Of a DNA stretch of 64,000 nucleotides, positions 12,030-26,058 are shown one piece after another. The DNA lies in contig NC_052677.1 in NCBI RefSeq assembly GCF_016802725.1, positions 18,925,329 through 18,989,328 on the forward strand, in the 5' to 3' direction. The position numbers and the translations under genes are program-made. The notes beneath the pieces were generated by a model. That model was given only the letters and a program-made list of their open reading frames with translations. It did no database searches and was not told the origin of the DNA. This stretch comes from Solenopsis invicta (Eukaryota > Arthropoda > Insecta > Hymenoptera > Formicidae). The number at the start of each line of letters is the position of its first letter. Position 1 is the stretch's first letter.

Positions 12030-14740
12030 TAGATACATCTAAAAATAATTTTAGACTCCAAAAATAATGTAAAATGCTCAAGCATGGTGAGCAATGCTCT
12101 AAAAACTTTTTATATTCTAGCAATCACGTTGAGCGTTCTCCGTAATTATTTTCATGATTTAACAAAAATTTATTTTTCAAATTTGTATCTAGCTAAATGT
12201 TTAGATTCTTTAGTAAAACCGTATATTTCTTTCCGCATATTTGTTAAAAGTTCCTATTGTGACATACATTAATAACTCTTTTTGGATTAGGTTGCAAAAA
12301 CATTAATTATTACGAAACACAAAATAGTATTATAAAAATTGCTACATCATCTGACAGAAGACACTTTTTAATTTGTATTTACGTTTTTAAAGCTTTCAAG
12401 CTTTTATTCAAGAAATATCCACAAAATAAAATAGGGTGCCAGTATTGGCAACTTTTTTCTATTTTGCGGTAATTTTTCCATTGTTTCTTTCGTCATAAAT
12501 GCATAAGTGAAACGCAAAGCCAACTTGTACCTTATAACTGCACATCTCACAAAAAAATTGTAAATCCCAGAAGAGAATTTCTAATATTTTATATAAAATA
12601 ACATTGTAATGAAAGATAATTCTGGGTTGAAACGAATTAAAAAAAATTCATATATTTCAATGAAAAATAATATTCTGCTGAAATTTTTTTCGAAAATTCT
12701 TTGCAAAATATAATAAAGCTTTTTACGTATCGTTGTGTCTTTCCGTAATGTCTCTAACAAGCTCTTTCGAAAATTCTAACGCGGCACACTCATCTCGAGA
12801 TCATCTCATCGATAGAAGCTTAAAGTGTCGCGATTGCGAAATATCATCGCTACTTTATGGAATCCGTAATGTCGACGCGCGACTATAGTTTCGCTATTGC
12901 AGGTTTAATATTATAAGCTTGGATTACGGCTCGACGAACTTAATCGGCGAACGCGTTGCACTCGCGGGGCGGGAGGAAGTGAGATCTGCCGAAGTTTCCG
13001 CGAAAAAAAACTCATCGCGGTCTCCTCGCTCGCGCGATTTACGAGCCAATGATAGCTGCGGCGCGGATGCACAAAGAGAAACCCGCGAGCGGGAAAGGGA
13101 AGCGTTTGCGAGAGCAGAGACGAGACGAGTCGCAAATGAGCAGACGCCGCCGCCTGAGGAACTCTTCGTCGTCGCGTGGAAGACAACACGAAGAAAATTA
13201 CTCCACTGGTCGCGTTGTTGGAAAAGTAATTAACGCATTCGCTATTCGAGAGGGAGAGAGAGAGAGAGAAATGATCGGAAGGGGGAGGACGAGACGGGGG
13301 CCGGGAAGTTTGCTAATTTCGCGCACGGAAGTTTGCTAATTTCGCGCACTCGGTTGTGCGTAATCAAACGGAACCGGTATCGATCGCCAGGTGTATCCCT
13401 AGAGGCGACGCGCAAAACGCTAAATAATTCATCACGAAGGTACCATCATTTCGCGAGACAGAGAGGAATTCTCGGCGCCCGTTCCCCTGCCGGACCAGGG
13501 TTCACCTCGCCCTCCAACCAACGCGCGCGATTCGATAACATAATCGCGGTGGGCGAAACGTTCCACGCGAACAAGAATCCGGAGCCGCAGGCTGCGCGCG
13601 GACGAGATGCAGCGACCAGGGCGGGGGGAGGGGGGGAAGGAGGGAATAGAAGGGGGAGCGAGAAGGGAACCCTGGCAATTATACGTCGGCAACGGGATTT
13701 CGATGCGAGCGGCTAAGTGAAATAGCCGAGTTAATTACGGCGCCGCTCTAATCGAGTTTCTTTATGCTATTAATTTGTAGTATAATACGAAAGATAATGG
13801 CGGGAATAAAGTCCCTCGGGACTCTCGGGAGACGGCTATCGCGCATCGCTGTATTTTCGCGTGCGAAAAGTCTCAAAAAGTTCCACGTGAATTTTCTTCG
13901 GGTGGCGAAGGAAGGAGTTCACAAAATTTCTTCTCCGCCACATTCAATCGCGCCGGGCTCGTGCATTTCTACTCGCGCCCGCCATCTATTAGCACGGCTG
14001 CTCATTAGCGCGCGCGCGCGCGCGCGCGCGTACATGAGACTTGGCGAGACAAAATTCGCACGGATTTCCGAAGATACCGGGACATCCAGGAGCGTGCGTC
14101 CCTCATAATCCCAAATAACTCGCATTTCACTGTAAATTAAGTTCACAAAGGAATCCGCGCCCCTTTTATCCCTTAATTTCGAATTCATTAATCGTCGAGC
14201 GTCTGAAAGCGAGCAAACGCGCTCGCGTGCATGCGCGCGCGCAGCCGTTATGCCGCGCGCCAGAATAATAACCGGGGTAATCGCGAACAAATAAGCAATT
14301 AATTATACAGCTATGATGCAGATATGGATTCGCTTACCGAACGGTATTGCGAATGTCGTCCGGCCGGGCCCTTTCCGCAGCTTTCCCGTTGGGAGTGTAC
14401 CGTTTCCAACCTCACTCGAGGGTCCCCCCTCGACGCCGCGGAAAAAACGAGTCCCGAATCCGGCGAGCGACGATTAATCCGTTACAACGATCGCTGTCCA
14501 AGCCGCCGAGGGGAGGACGGGACCGGGCTACCGCGGCGGCTTTTTGCACGCGCGATGCGTACTTTTGTCGGATGAAAAATGCGAAAAACGCAGAGTGCGG
14601 GCCTCCGACTACCACTCTCGGTGCGACCGGCGCGAAACTAATGCGACGCGATGTGTGAGCGCACGCTATTGGCCGATTTGAATATTTCGCAATAATTTAA
14701 ACGCCCCCTGAAGCGGGACTGTGCCGTACAAGATTATCCA
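12030..14740. other. Gene-free stretch, CpG-rich from about 12,750
   Basis: AT-rich to about 12,750, then CpG-rich to about 14,740. A 22-base tandem duplication (gaagtttgctaatttcgcgc) lies at 13,306-13,350 and a (GA)n run near 13,250-13,270. Overlapping open frames on both strands here have Arg-rich compositional bias and no domains. Could be a regulatory or intronic region; no gene supported. Confidence 0.45.
14008..14030. repeat. (GC)n alternating purine-pyrimidine run
   Basis: An uninterrupted GCGCGC run of 23 bases, a sequence class able to adopt Z-DNA. It lies inside the CpG-rich block. Confidence 0.9.
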
Positions 14741-14744
14741 TATG

Positions 14745-14835
14745 GATTATTTACGCATTGTTTACACGAATTTTTTTCATGTAAACGATACAAATAATGT
14801 AAATTATTATAAATTGGATAACACAATATGAAAAA
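14745..14835 (+). repeat. Dispersed AT-rich repeat (partner at 61,850-61,930)
   Basis: The blocks ttttttcatgtaaacgatac and ggataacacaat correspond in the same order to a segment at about 61,850-61,930. The similarity is by eye and interrupted, so the family is tentative. Confidence 0.35.
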
Positions 14836-14962
14836 AGCAATCGATAAAACATCAATAATGCCAATATATTCTTTAGGCCGATATTCCTAGTTATAAATAA
14901 TTTTTTATCTTTCATTGAATAATAACAGATTGCATGAATCATACAATAACAGTGCAATATCA

Positions 14963-15132
14963 AAATCGCTCCAAAATTATAAGATTTATTTCCATCAATA
15001 TAGATTAATTTTGATCTCGGGGTTTAATTTATTCTTTATCTTTTCTAATTCTAACAATTGGAAAGAGATAAAGAATAAGTTAAAAAGATCCAAGTTAATC
15101 TACATTGGTGGAAATGAGTTTTAAAGCGATTT
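14963..15132. repeat. Hairpin MITE, family agttaatctacRttggt (copy 1)
   Basis: Ends aaatcgct and agcgattt are inverted. Inner arms contain ccatcaatatagattaa and its inverted partner ttaatctacattggtgg around a ttctttatctttt/aaagagataaagaa core. A second copy lies in the last intron of TBCK (31,701-31,848). Confidence 0.65.
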
Positions 15133-17293
15133 AATTTTGACGTTGTGCTATTATTTTATGATCTATACAATCTATAGTCATCATTTAAAAAATAAATAGA
15201 AATTAACATTAATAATTTGAAAATTTTTACAAAGAACTTTGTCAGTCTATTATAGTGCAACTTGTGTATTCCCTCTGTATTTCTCAATGTTGATTTGTGT
15301 ATTGATTCAAATACAGAAAGACATTTTTTATCAAATTAAATTATTTGAAGAATTTTTGTTAAAAAAAATGAAGATTTATAAATAAAAACATAAATATTCT
15401 GTTTTTATATCCTGAATTGTTTTGCTCAACAGCGATATTTTAAAATTTCCTTGATAAAACGGTATAGTTTTCGTCGTATTTTATTTAAAAAGAGAAAAAT
15501 TTGCTAAGCTAATTATACATTTATTCTTTTTTTTCAGGAATTTAAATCGGTGTGTGTAAAGTATATAATTTTAATAAAATAATCTTGATCTTATCTACAA
15601 TACGTTTACATGTAATTTGTCTTATCTTTATCTAAATAATTTCAAATTGTCTAAACATAAGACTATAAATTTTAACAATTTTAACAATGAATGTAATTTA
15701 CGGTTTTCGCAATTTTTAGAAGATTCGTAATATTTTCACCAAAAATACACATATACATTCCAAGGTCTTCGTATATCTATTCTTAAAAAATTTTACAAAT
15801 CTTTTAAAATTGAGCAGTTGCGGGAATTAAAATCCTCATTTCATCTCTCTGTTTCACTCTCTTCTCTTATATAATGTGATATTCTTTTCAGAAAACAATG
15901 ATCTAATCGCACGAGTATAAGAACGAAAGCATCAAAATCCTGTTATGCACGATGAGGAAAAAGGTCGACGGAGAAGGATAACGATGATTAACGGTGACAA
16001 AAAGCGCGGTACCTCCTCGCCACCACAGAGAGAGGAAAAAAATAGATTACCAAATAAGCGAGAAAACGCGGGGAGGTACGCAACAGGGGTGCGAGCGCGA
16101 AATAGGCCGGGAATAGAGGAAAATCGTCCGCGTATTTGAGAGTTAAATGGACCGAGAGTTAAATGGACCAATATAAACAGGGCCGTTGCCCCGCTAAAAA
16201 GGAACGCGAGGAGGAAAATTTCGAACGATACTTTTTGCCCTCGCGTCTTGTCCTCCCCACAAGATTCCATCACCTCTGCGTTTTCCATCGCGTTTCTCTA
16301 ACTCTCCCTCTTTCTTGCTCTCTTTCGTTCTCTTCTCCTTCGCACGATTCCGCATCGCGAGAGAATACTTCGAGAGGAATTTTCCGCGACGCGGTCTCGC
16401 TGGTACCCCGAAGGAAATCTCTTAACGCGATCAAAGTTTTCCTCGAGAAAATCCTTCGAGAAGTCTCATCCCGAGTTCAAAGGTAAACCTTTTATCTGAG
16501 ACCTCCAATATGGAAGCCTCTCTCGCCTCCGTTACGACATTTTAAGACATTTTATTCGGTCTCCTCTCCTTTTTCCCCTCTCTTTCTGGTCGAGTCAAGA
16601 CATTCGACGTATCCACGTTTATGTCTGTATCGTTACTGTTTCCGTTCAACGCACGTGAATTCGAGCGCGTCGAACGAAATCGTTTCTCTTGAGGCTGGCA
16701 ATATCAGTTCTCGGTTATTATGCTGAATTTGGGAGATGAGAAATAATGGGGAAAAAGCAGAGAAAAAATTTTTTAGAATTGCAAAATGGTACTGAGAAAA
16801 CAGCTTCTACATGTATTCAGGATAATAAAACCTGGATTTTACACACATCAATTTAAATTCCTGAAAAAAAAAGAATAAATGTATATTTAGTTTAACAAAT
16901 TTTTCTTTTTTTAAATAAAATAGGAGTCAAACTAGAAAAAAAGAACAATTCTCGATAATACAAAAATCGAATCAATAAGATGAAGTAGTTATTCGAAAAT
17001 AATACCAGAGAAAAAATGGATAGTGAAGGAATGATGAATAGGCGGCGGAAGACAGCTTGGAGGATCATAAACGGATTATTGGAGGGTCCATTGATCGAAT
17101 GAAGACAGATATTCGCCTACTTCCTTCCTCTCATCCTTCAAAAAACAAACTGATCGTGTACAAAATTCGCCTATATTTCCAATATCTCAAGAAATACAAA
17201 AGTGCATTTTATTCAAGGCTTAGCGTGCTGAGTAAATATGACGATTTTCATTTTACGATTTTATATCGTAGAAAAACGTTCAGCTTATTTTAG

Positions 17294-17294
<1 letters not shown>

Positions 17295-17336
<42 letters not shown>
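17295..17336. repeat. (TA)n microsatellite
   Basis: Uninterrupted TA repeat of about 42 bases, with imperfect extensions. Confidence 0.9.
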
Positions 17337-17340
<4 letters not shown>

Positions 17341-18232
17341 GCATATATATAATACAAAATACACGATTTATCTCTTGTAAATTTACATTTTATGAATTGA
17401 ATGCGTTATACGTCACTCTACATTGCATTTTTAATAAAGATATTACCTAGTCTAGTCCTTTGGGAAGTTTTTTCATCCTTGTAAAACTACTCGGCACTCA
17501 TAACATGTAAAGAAGTATAACAAAATATAAAGATCACATAGTATCAAGACTTACGAGTATATTGCAAGATGTGATAGATAAATATTGGTAGAAAATGAAA
17601 AAGTCATGAAAATTACAGCGACAAATTAATCTCAATGACTTTTTTACTTAAGCATTTAATACTGTAATGATAAAATTGCGTTGCGTATTTATAAATTTAA
17701 TAAATAAATGCGCAAGCCCATATAAAATTTATGAAGATATTTAGGATAAAACATATACTACTTGATGTATATTTACAAATATTTTCGTCAATTACGAAAA
17801 TGATACAAACTTTACATATGAATGCTCGGCCATATCTAAATCCATTTAATATGATGATCACAATGTACCGTAATACTTAAGTAGTTATAAATATAAAAAT
17901 TTCACTTTTATACTATAAATAAATTACATTGAATCCTTGTTTTACAAACATTCAATCATTAAAATTGTAGAATTAATAAGTTCGGAAATTTGATAGTTTT
18001 ATAATACTATCTTTAGCTTATTATTTTTTATAACAAAAAATCAATTTATCTAATAACTCATAATATAAATCTAAAACTATAATGTAAATAATGTAACTCA
18101 TATATGATTTTCTGACCAAATATATATTTAATCTATAAATAATTTGCAATATTTTTTAATCTTGTTATAAAACAAGGACTCAACATACGAATTTTTTTTT
18201 TCACAATAGTGATTATAAACTGAAGAATTAGC

Positions 18233-18234
<2 letters not shown>

Positions 18235-18282
<48 letters not shown>
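18235..18282. repeat. (TA)n microsatellite in the probable DOCK7 3' region
   Basis: Uninterrupted TA repeat of about 48 bases, some 130 bases beyond the proposed DOCK7 stop codon. Confidence 0.9.
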
Positions 18283-18283
<1 letters not shown>

Positions 18284-18411
18284 CCATATATACATATACT
18301 AAATGACAATCACTTACGCAATTAATAATTGGATATAAGTCTTTGGTAAGCTTCTATGGCAGTGTTTCATTTTCTTACCAGCGTGGAGGAGTTGACGGAA
18401 CAGTTTGCTGA

Positions 18412-21400
18412 TTAACTAAGGATGGTCCGCTACGTGTGGCAGCATAGCAAAATTTCTTTAATATGAAAAACTTCAAAAGAGATACGCGTCTCTCTAATTA
18501 AAACTTCTTACCTCCAAGCAATGAGCGGTGCCAATCTCTCGGTCAATCTTTGATAATTTCTCTCCAGCTCTCGCTGATAATCCCGCTGATCGGGGCCAAT
18601 CAGATTCTTATTGCGCCGCAAAGCGTCAAGACACTTTTTCTGAAAATCTTTGAAACACAAACGAAGCTTGTGTTGCAATCTGGTTGGCTGTGCATTTTGT
18701 TCGCGCAAACCGGAAAGAAACACGACCGCCACTTCAGCGGGCCCTTGATTGACCGTCGTGCCGATGCAACCTTGAAGGACCATTTGCAGCATTTTTGCAT
18801 CAGGTGGTTCTTGAGCGGTTGCAGCGGCTACCTAAACAAGATCACACAAAAAACATATTGCATGTATACAAAATTAGAATATAAAGGTGTGAAACATTTA
18901 TTGATACCTCGGCAGTCTTTTTTTGTATATCTTCAATTGCCACTTCAATGGGGCTCAAGACTATCTGTTTTCGAGCTACGACTCGAATTCTGGTTTTAAG
19001 ATATGGGAAATGCGTCGCCACCGTTAATATAGTCTTTCGTTTGCACTGTTCACGCAACTCACCGTGAGCTTTGCCACCAGGAGTAAAAGGTGTCGCATAA
19101 ACAAATCGTTCTAAAAACAAAAGCAATCATGAAAACGAATAATTACTTGTGATAACAAAATAATATTTATTCAATTCAATACTCACTTATATTGAAATTC
19201 CGATGGAAAACTGTTGGTCTATGCCTAAGCTCGTGCGCTTCGAAATACGGCTCCACATAAGTAATCTGCACATAAGCCTTGTCCGATTCTAGCTTGCTAG
19301 GATCCACAGGATTCGAATCCTTTATTATGACTATATTATCCGCACCGAATCTTTCGGCATAAAAGTTCTCGAGTCTTGAGAATATCTCCGGGAGTTTCGT
19401 CAAGGTTGGCTCTTTGTAAACAAACTCTTCACCAGCGAGATCACCAAATCTGGCGCCGTAAAAACCAACTCTGAAGTATGTCCCAAAGACTCGCTTACCG
19501 GCCAACTGTTCCACACGCGTGTATGCCTCGTGAAGTTTACTAAAAAAAAAATCCCGAAAAAATATTTTACATAGTAAATTTAAAGTAAAAAAGTATATCC
19601 TTTATATCATACAAGATAATTTAAACTTTCTTACCCGTGAATGTTAGCTAATTTCTTATAATCGTGTGCAGCTTCCGCTATAGGCAGCAATACCCTATAG
19701 ACATCAGGAATAGCTTCATACATTCCAGCTGCATGAAAAGAGCTAGCCGCGTGCTCTAATAAACCTGCCAATCCACTCTCTGAAAAATCAGGGCCTAAGC
19801 AAAGCCCTTCTTCCCTTCTAGCCAGTACGTCATCGCCGACAGCGCTTTCCTCTAAAGCGTTTGGTGTCACGGGATTCAAAGCAACAGCTCCTATAGGCCG
19901 GCCGCCGCCACCTGGTTCCAATAAATGAAGATATTCCGCTACCAAAGCGGCGCTGTGCACCAAACACATTGCTGCTTCCGTGTGATTTTTCCTTTCCATG
20001 TGTTGCTGTGCCATGTTTGCAAGCCATGTTAAACGAAGATCAGGTGATCCTTGATAACCCTTGGCGATTCTACACAGAATTTATATATATATATATATAT
20101 ATTAGCTCATTATTTTTTAAAGCTCAAGCCAAATTAATGTTTGTTAAGATTCAGAAATCTTACCTGTACATTAAATCTAAGAGCATTTCAGGATCCTCTT
20201 GGAACTCCTTCATCTTAACGGTATCAGAAAGGATCATATGAAGGTTGAACAGTAGATCCTTCACTTGTTCGGGGAAACTTGTGTCTGCAAGCTCCGTATC
20301 TCTCTCGGCATATACCAGTACCGTTTTCAAAGCTCTACGTAATGCCCCCTCGCTAGGAGCTCTTCCTCTCCCAACGAGAGCGGATAAGGATGTTGTGACT
20401 TGCATTTTAACGCGTGCAAAATTCTGTGAAAAAATAAAATAAAAGTAATGCTTTACGAATCAGCAACATCACGAGATCTCATAGCAACTTACATTTCCAA
20501 TTTCAAAATTCTGACGCATCAGCAGATACAAACTTGCAGCTGCATGACTTCTGATAGCGCTTAAAGGCGAGCTGCATCGAGTGAGCAATGTTAAGCACAA
20601 ATCTCCGCAACGCTCGCTTTCCTCGTCGAACAATGCGCTATGATACTTAAAGACTAGAGCCCGCTGTGTATTAAACATGTGCTGAAGCACTGATGTACTT
20701 TGATTTCTAGCCAACGCTCTTAATAACACCTTCAATACTGCACCGACAACAGCACCTAAATAATTTTGAACATGTAATTTATCAACTTTTTGTCATATTT
20801 AATAAAATAAAAAAAAATCAATGAATACCTCCACCGCCGTCAGCTTGAACTACGGATTCTAAAGTGTCTAATACAACAAGAGAAGCCTCAGCCGCTAAAG
20901 CTCCTTCTATATGAGCATCTTGCTCTACAGCTCTTCCTTCAGGTTGTTCACAAGATCTTGAAGAAATAGTATATTTATGTAATTATCATTTTGATTATTT
21001 GATATAATTTAAATAATTCAATATTTATAATATATTATACTATCTATTTATAATATTTATACCTATAAGGCATTTGATCTTTGCGCCATCTCAATTTATC
21101 TCCAGTCACTCTCTCTTTTCTTCGCAGCATCATTTCACTTCTGGCACTTCCCTGGCCAAGAATCACGTCTTCCAATCGCGATCTAATATCGCTCGTAGCT
21201 GTTGCTTGAGGTGGCAATCTTTTAAGTGCCTTCTTGCCTTTGTACTCGAAAGCTGCGGTGGCGATATTCAATACTTGCAGCAAGCTCAGAACGCGTCTTG
21301 CGCTGAGTTCGGAACACCATTGCGCTAGAGCGGTTCGTTCTAATCCCTTGAGCACCCATAAGGCACACATTAATAGATGTCGAGTAGCTTCAGAGCTCAA

Positions 21401-24400
21401 GGATACACGACATTGATTGCCTGCGGTATCCGCCGACATTCCGCCGGCAATCGCCAATGCTACCGATTGCGTGATCGATCCAGATTCATCCGGATAAACG
21501 CTTTTGTCTTTAGAATCCCAGTGATAAAGCTGGGGTAAGGCATCCATCAAAATACTAAGCAATGGCAGATACAGCGCAGCGACTCTGGCCTTGGCTGCGG
21601 GATCAGAATATCGCTGATCAGCATCGTGACAACTCATAAGATGCCGAATAGTTCCAATAGCTTTATTCTGTAGCATCGGATTTGGTATCTCTAAAGTGTT
21701 TGCCAGATCAGACAAAACAATACCAACTAGAAAATGCTGCTGCCTGAATTCTTGACTGAGTTCTGAAAATCGAGCTCTATCTCCAGGCACGAGAGTGGAT
21801 ATCAGACTGCCTGAACTGCCAGTCGATGGACTGGGCGATGCCGGAGCAGATCCCGATGTATAGCCAGTGCCAAAGGGAAGATTCAATGCTACGTAATGCT
21901 CATGCGAGCATATCGTTCTCACTAGATCGAGTTTCAGAGCATACAATGCCGCTGAGTCGGGAATGTGCATCGATGCTTCCGACAGCGAGCAACAGGCAGC
22001 GCGAACAAGCGACAGCACAAATCCCCTGTCCATCACGGATAACAAATCGGACAGAAAATTGCCAAGACTCGATATCAAATTAGATGCTACGCGGATCTCC
22101 TTGCCACATCGCGAAATCACCTCGGATGTTAACGCGGCAGTGAGTGTCGCGACGTCGTCACAAAATTGCGGCGAAAATCTCACTTTTCGTAGAGCCTCCA
22201 AAGATGCCATCTCGGACAGTGTAACAACCATCGAGCGCATAATTAGCTCCAGGAAGAACCAGGAATGAGTTATCGCCAGTTCACGTGCTTGACCGGTGGA
22301 TACAACCCAATGCAAGGCAAGTTCCTCATGTAAAAGTCTTCTAGTGGGATGACTATTGATCGAAGGAGATTCTTGTCGCATTGATGCGGTTCTATCCAAT
22401 CCTCGCGAGTGTACCTCCATCTCCAAATCTTCCAGAGGTAGATCAGGATTACTCTGTGCTCGCGCGACGCCACCGCTGTGTGTCATACTTGGCAAAGAGC
22501 ATTGATACGCGATATAGGTAGCTAAAAGCGCATGTCTTCCATGTGCGTCCAATTGACCATCCGGTAGATTAGTGATATTTCGCACAAGCAGTCCTACGGC
22601 CTCAAAAATAGTGGCAGCGACGTTCAACGATTGAGATGGTAATGTTGGCGGTCGCACTAGAAGACTCAATAATTGATCCAGTAATTGAGGAAGGGATCGG
22701 ACCAAAGCAGAATGCGAGGCACGCGCTAATTCAAGGAGCGCTGATTTCAATTCTGACTCCATGCCCGCTTCACCAATACGAGGTGGAACTTGGCCAGTTT
22801 CCAAAAAGCCGCATAACGATAAGAATCTGTAACATGAAAATCAAAGAGTTTTTTTTTATATAGAAAATTGATAGATTTGCTTTATATAGAAAAAGATAAT
22901 GTTATTACCTATCGATATATTTGTCTTGCGGATGGACACTGGAAACAGGCTCTAATATGACAGTGAAGACCCCTCGATGAGCATCCACCCATCGAGTGCC
23001 TGGTAAAAGAACATCGGGCGCGATATAGGAATAATTTGCAGGCGGCGGGTCCAGCATAGCAGGTAAACTGAATTCGCCTGATTGGAGATGACCATCTCTT
23101 AAAAGCGGAAGCCACTACAAATAAAATTGTATATATTCAGTATATAAATCAAATTAATTCACTAGTTTTATTAATTGCTGATTGAAATTTACTGTATAAG
23201 CAACTGCTGTTTCGACGTTCGGTTGTTCTGCTTTTTTTTGGCAACTAATATGATAGAAAGTGAACAATAAGTGATGTTTTGCACTTAAATCCGCAGGAAG
23301 TCTTATCTTGATTTCATCATAAAAGTTCGGATTCTTGTTATGATACGATACAGATGTAAAGTACTCGTGTGTCATCTCGGGACACGACGATTTGCCAAAG
23401 ATAGCTGTGAGCGCGTCGGCCTCTTGCTCACCTCCCATGAGCTGAATTCTTACAGCGATATTGCGAGCTGAGCCAGTTCTGGAGCTAAAGTTTGCTTCCT
23501 ATGAATAAAACATAATTCTGATAAAATAATTCTGATGTGTAACAGAAAATAATTTGTCATAATTTTATTTGATACAAACCTTCGGATAAAGATACACAAG
23601 ATTGCGATACGTTAAATCTGGCGAAACAACTTCGCTTGGAAACTCAAGTATCTCTTTAACCGGTCGACTCTTTTCATCCGGATATGGAATTAATCTTCTA
23701 AGATCAGGATCGAGACACCTCGGCAGCTCTTCGGGTCTGGGACTAAGATCCAATTTCAATATCCCTGGTAAGCATTTTAAGCGTTTCAAGTTTGAACCAG
23801 GCCTTCGTAGTTCAACCAGAAGCTTATAAAGATCTTCATCGCGAAGTCGTTCACTTTCCTGCTTGAAAAAGCTCGAGACTGTTAAAGTAATGGGCCTAGA
23901 AGAATATCAAGATGTTAATCAAGGATGTCATTTGAATTTTTCTATGTGAAAATAGAGCATCACGAACCTAAAGCTATCGAGGCAATTGGCAAAATCGTCT
24001 GGTGACCAACTGCGTCTTTTATCCGAGCTCCGTCTTTCTAACGAACCTCGTCGCGTTGGTGGTTCCACTTTCTTCCGCCACTGTTCCAAACTGCTGGACT
24101 TTCTATCTAAAGATCCAGCGCTACCAGTGCTATCCGTATCGCCACCACCTCCGATTACACCAGACAAATGAATTGCAGTCCATGCGAGAGGCATTCTATA
24201 ACGACCAAGGCGTTCGCATGCAGCAGCGGCAGCAGCTCTGACCTACGGTAATAAATAAAACAAAAATATGAGAAATTAACATTTTGAACGCTATTTCATC
24301 TCATCATTTTATTACCTTATCTTTGTTTTTGTCTTCGCGTAGATACGGTTCGGCACATTCCGATATGTCACCTTGCAATACTTTCTCCAGCCGTACGACA

Positions 24401-26058
24401 AGAAACAAATCGGGACTGGGTTTGTTGATGCTCAAAACGCAGCTTCTGGCTAAAGTACTCGCATCGCTATAAGCAATGTGTCCTCCAAGCATTCTTTTCA
24501 ATCCCTCTGAATTCATATCGACGTAAAAATTCTCCGACACCTGAAATGTAACAATTTGTAATTAGAATTATGCACTCTTGTAATTTTAGTTATAAAAACA
24601 TACTTTTTTCTTTTCTCTGGCGTCATATAATGCGAGACTTGCAAATATTGGCTCCACTTCTAGTTCTAATTTTAATTGCAAACATTTCACAAGAATTTTA
24701 TGAGCAAAAGGCTCTGTCGGTTCCGGGGCAACGCTGATTTCTTGCCACTCGTCGTCAGGAGGAGTTGGAGGAGCATAAAGTGGGAATAAGGCTTCCTGGA
24801 AAATAAATATTTAATTCAAAATAAAAGCAGCGAGCTTACCACTTTACAATCTCGTACCTGTCGATCTTCCAATCTTTTCTGTTCATTCATCTGATCAATA
24901 GTTTCGAAACAAACGCGATCTAACAAACTTGGCAGAAGAGGATCGTGTTGTGAATGCCGCAAATCCAGACTTGCCCAAGATCCTCTCGGAGTATCTCCGG
25001 AACTGGACAAGTCGTCCTCTTCATTCGGTGATACACAGCCGTTTGCATCTTCTTGATCTACCTAATTAAGATAAATCGCTTTCATTTCTCTGCTCATCAC
25101 AAATAAATTAATTTTATCTGTAATATTAAGTACTTCGAAATCTTGTCTAGGTGTGTCCTGAAGCAATCTGTCTCTGGCAATAGGTGAGATTCTTCCTTTA
25201 TATTTGCGATGTATTACAACCCAGTCTGAAGTAAAACTCTCAATGCACCTCTTCACATAAGGCGACACGGTATCACTGAGAGCCAAGTGATTAAAATAAA
25301 AAATAATAGATTACAAATTTTATAAATAAAGGTTTTCGGACTCTACTTAACTTTAATCGACAATTAACTCTATCAGCAATATTGCTGCTAGCTCATATTT
25401 ATCATATAATAACAAATTAATAATTCCATGTTAAAACTACAAAATTTATCAGATCCTATGATCGATTAAACGTTTATAAAGAAAAATGAAGAGAATTTTC
25501 CATCTCTTGTTATAATAATAAACTATTTTAAAACTTTCCACATTTGCAACTTTGCTGATTGAAGTAATCATTGATTAAAGTTAATTGAAGTTGTTTGAAA
25601 TGGTCCTAACTGTATTATAATATTTATAATTAACAGCTTTTTGACTTATATTTCTTACATTGACTCATGAGGTACTACTGGTTCCTCTGTTCGAATCTTT
25701 CTCTTTACAACTCGCAATTCAACATCCCCTGGAGGAAAATCTAGTATTGGTTTTAAAGGATCACGGTCCAACACCGATTGGTGTTGTCCTAAGAATTCTT
25801 CATAATCCAGTGGTTCTAATACCTCACACAAGGACATCTATGTAAGGATTAAATATTAAATTACTTCAAAATTAGTTGTGCATATTCATATGTTACTTTT
25901 TAAAGAAGACTGCAAACCGTAGAAGAAAATCCTGATATGCTGCTACCGCTTTTTGATAAATCACGAGAATAAGAAGTAGAAGTGGCAATTTGCCGCCTTA
26001 CATCGGCGGCATGCTGCTTACTTAACTTGTGAGCAAATGCACGCTGGACAGAAGACAT
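18412..26058 (-). CDS. DOCK7: DOCK7-type dedicator of cytokinesis (DOCK-C/zizimin-related GEF), 19 coding exons
   Basis: Guanine nucleotide exchange factor of the DOCK6/7/8 class; family knowledge: its DHR2 domain activates Rac/Cdc42 and its DHR1 (C2-like) domain binds membrane lipids. Coding exons, in transcript order: 26058-25918, 25837-25659, 25275-25134, 25061-24858, 24795-24604, 24540-24316, 24242-23968, 23895-23580, 23498-23193, 23114-22909, 22826-21063, 20956-20829, 20755-20493, 20423-20164, 20069-19635, 19539-19187, 19110-18908, 18831-18512, 18430-18412. All introns are GT-AG with matching phases, giving about 1,976 aa. N-terminal VRRQI and DTPRGSWASLD, DHR1 YRNLVYLYPK (about residue 550) and DHR2 motifs YVQITYVEPYF and DPKMLQM-like AKMLQMVLQGCIGTTVNQGP are clear. 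The start MSSVQRAFAHKLSKQHAADV fits the family. A 5' UTR acceptor at 26,093 implies an upstream non-coding exon. The C-terminus is shorter than in vertebrates, and the 19-nt last exon is the least certain part. Confidence 0.93.
20081..20102. repeat. Short (TA)n run in a DOCK7 intron
   Basis: About 22 bases of TA repeat just upstream (in transcript order) of the acceptor for exon 20069-19635. Confidence 0.85.

Larger units (their letters stand above)
15133..18411. other. Gene-free stretch downstream of DOCK7
   Basis: AT-rich except for a CpG-rich block at about 15,900-16,720, which holds a 16-base tandem duplication (gagagttaaatggacc) at about 16,137-16,170. Two (TA)n microsatellites lie at 17,295-17,336 and 18,235-18,282. 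The right end should include the DOCK7 3' UTR, but the polyadenylation site cannot be chosen among many AATAAA-like strings. Confidence 0.45.

Noticed and set aside
12919..14658. Cluster of 80-127-residue frames on both strands
   Set aside because: Frames overlap in every phase, are Arg/Ser-rich and show no splice-consistent continuation or family signature.
18550..18999. 149-residue plus-strand frame
   Set aside because: It is antisense to two well-supported DOCK7 exons and their intron.
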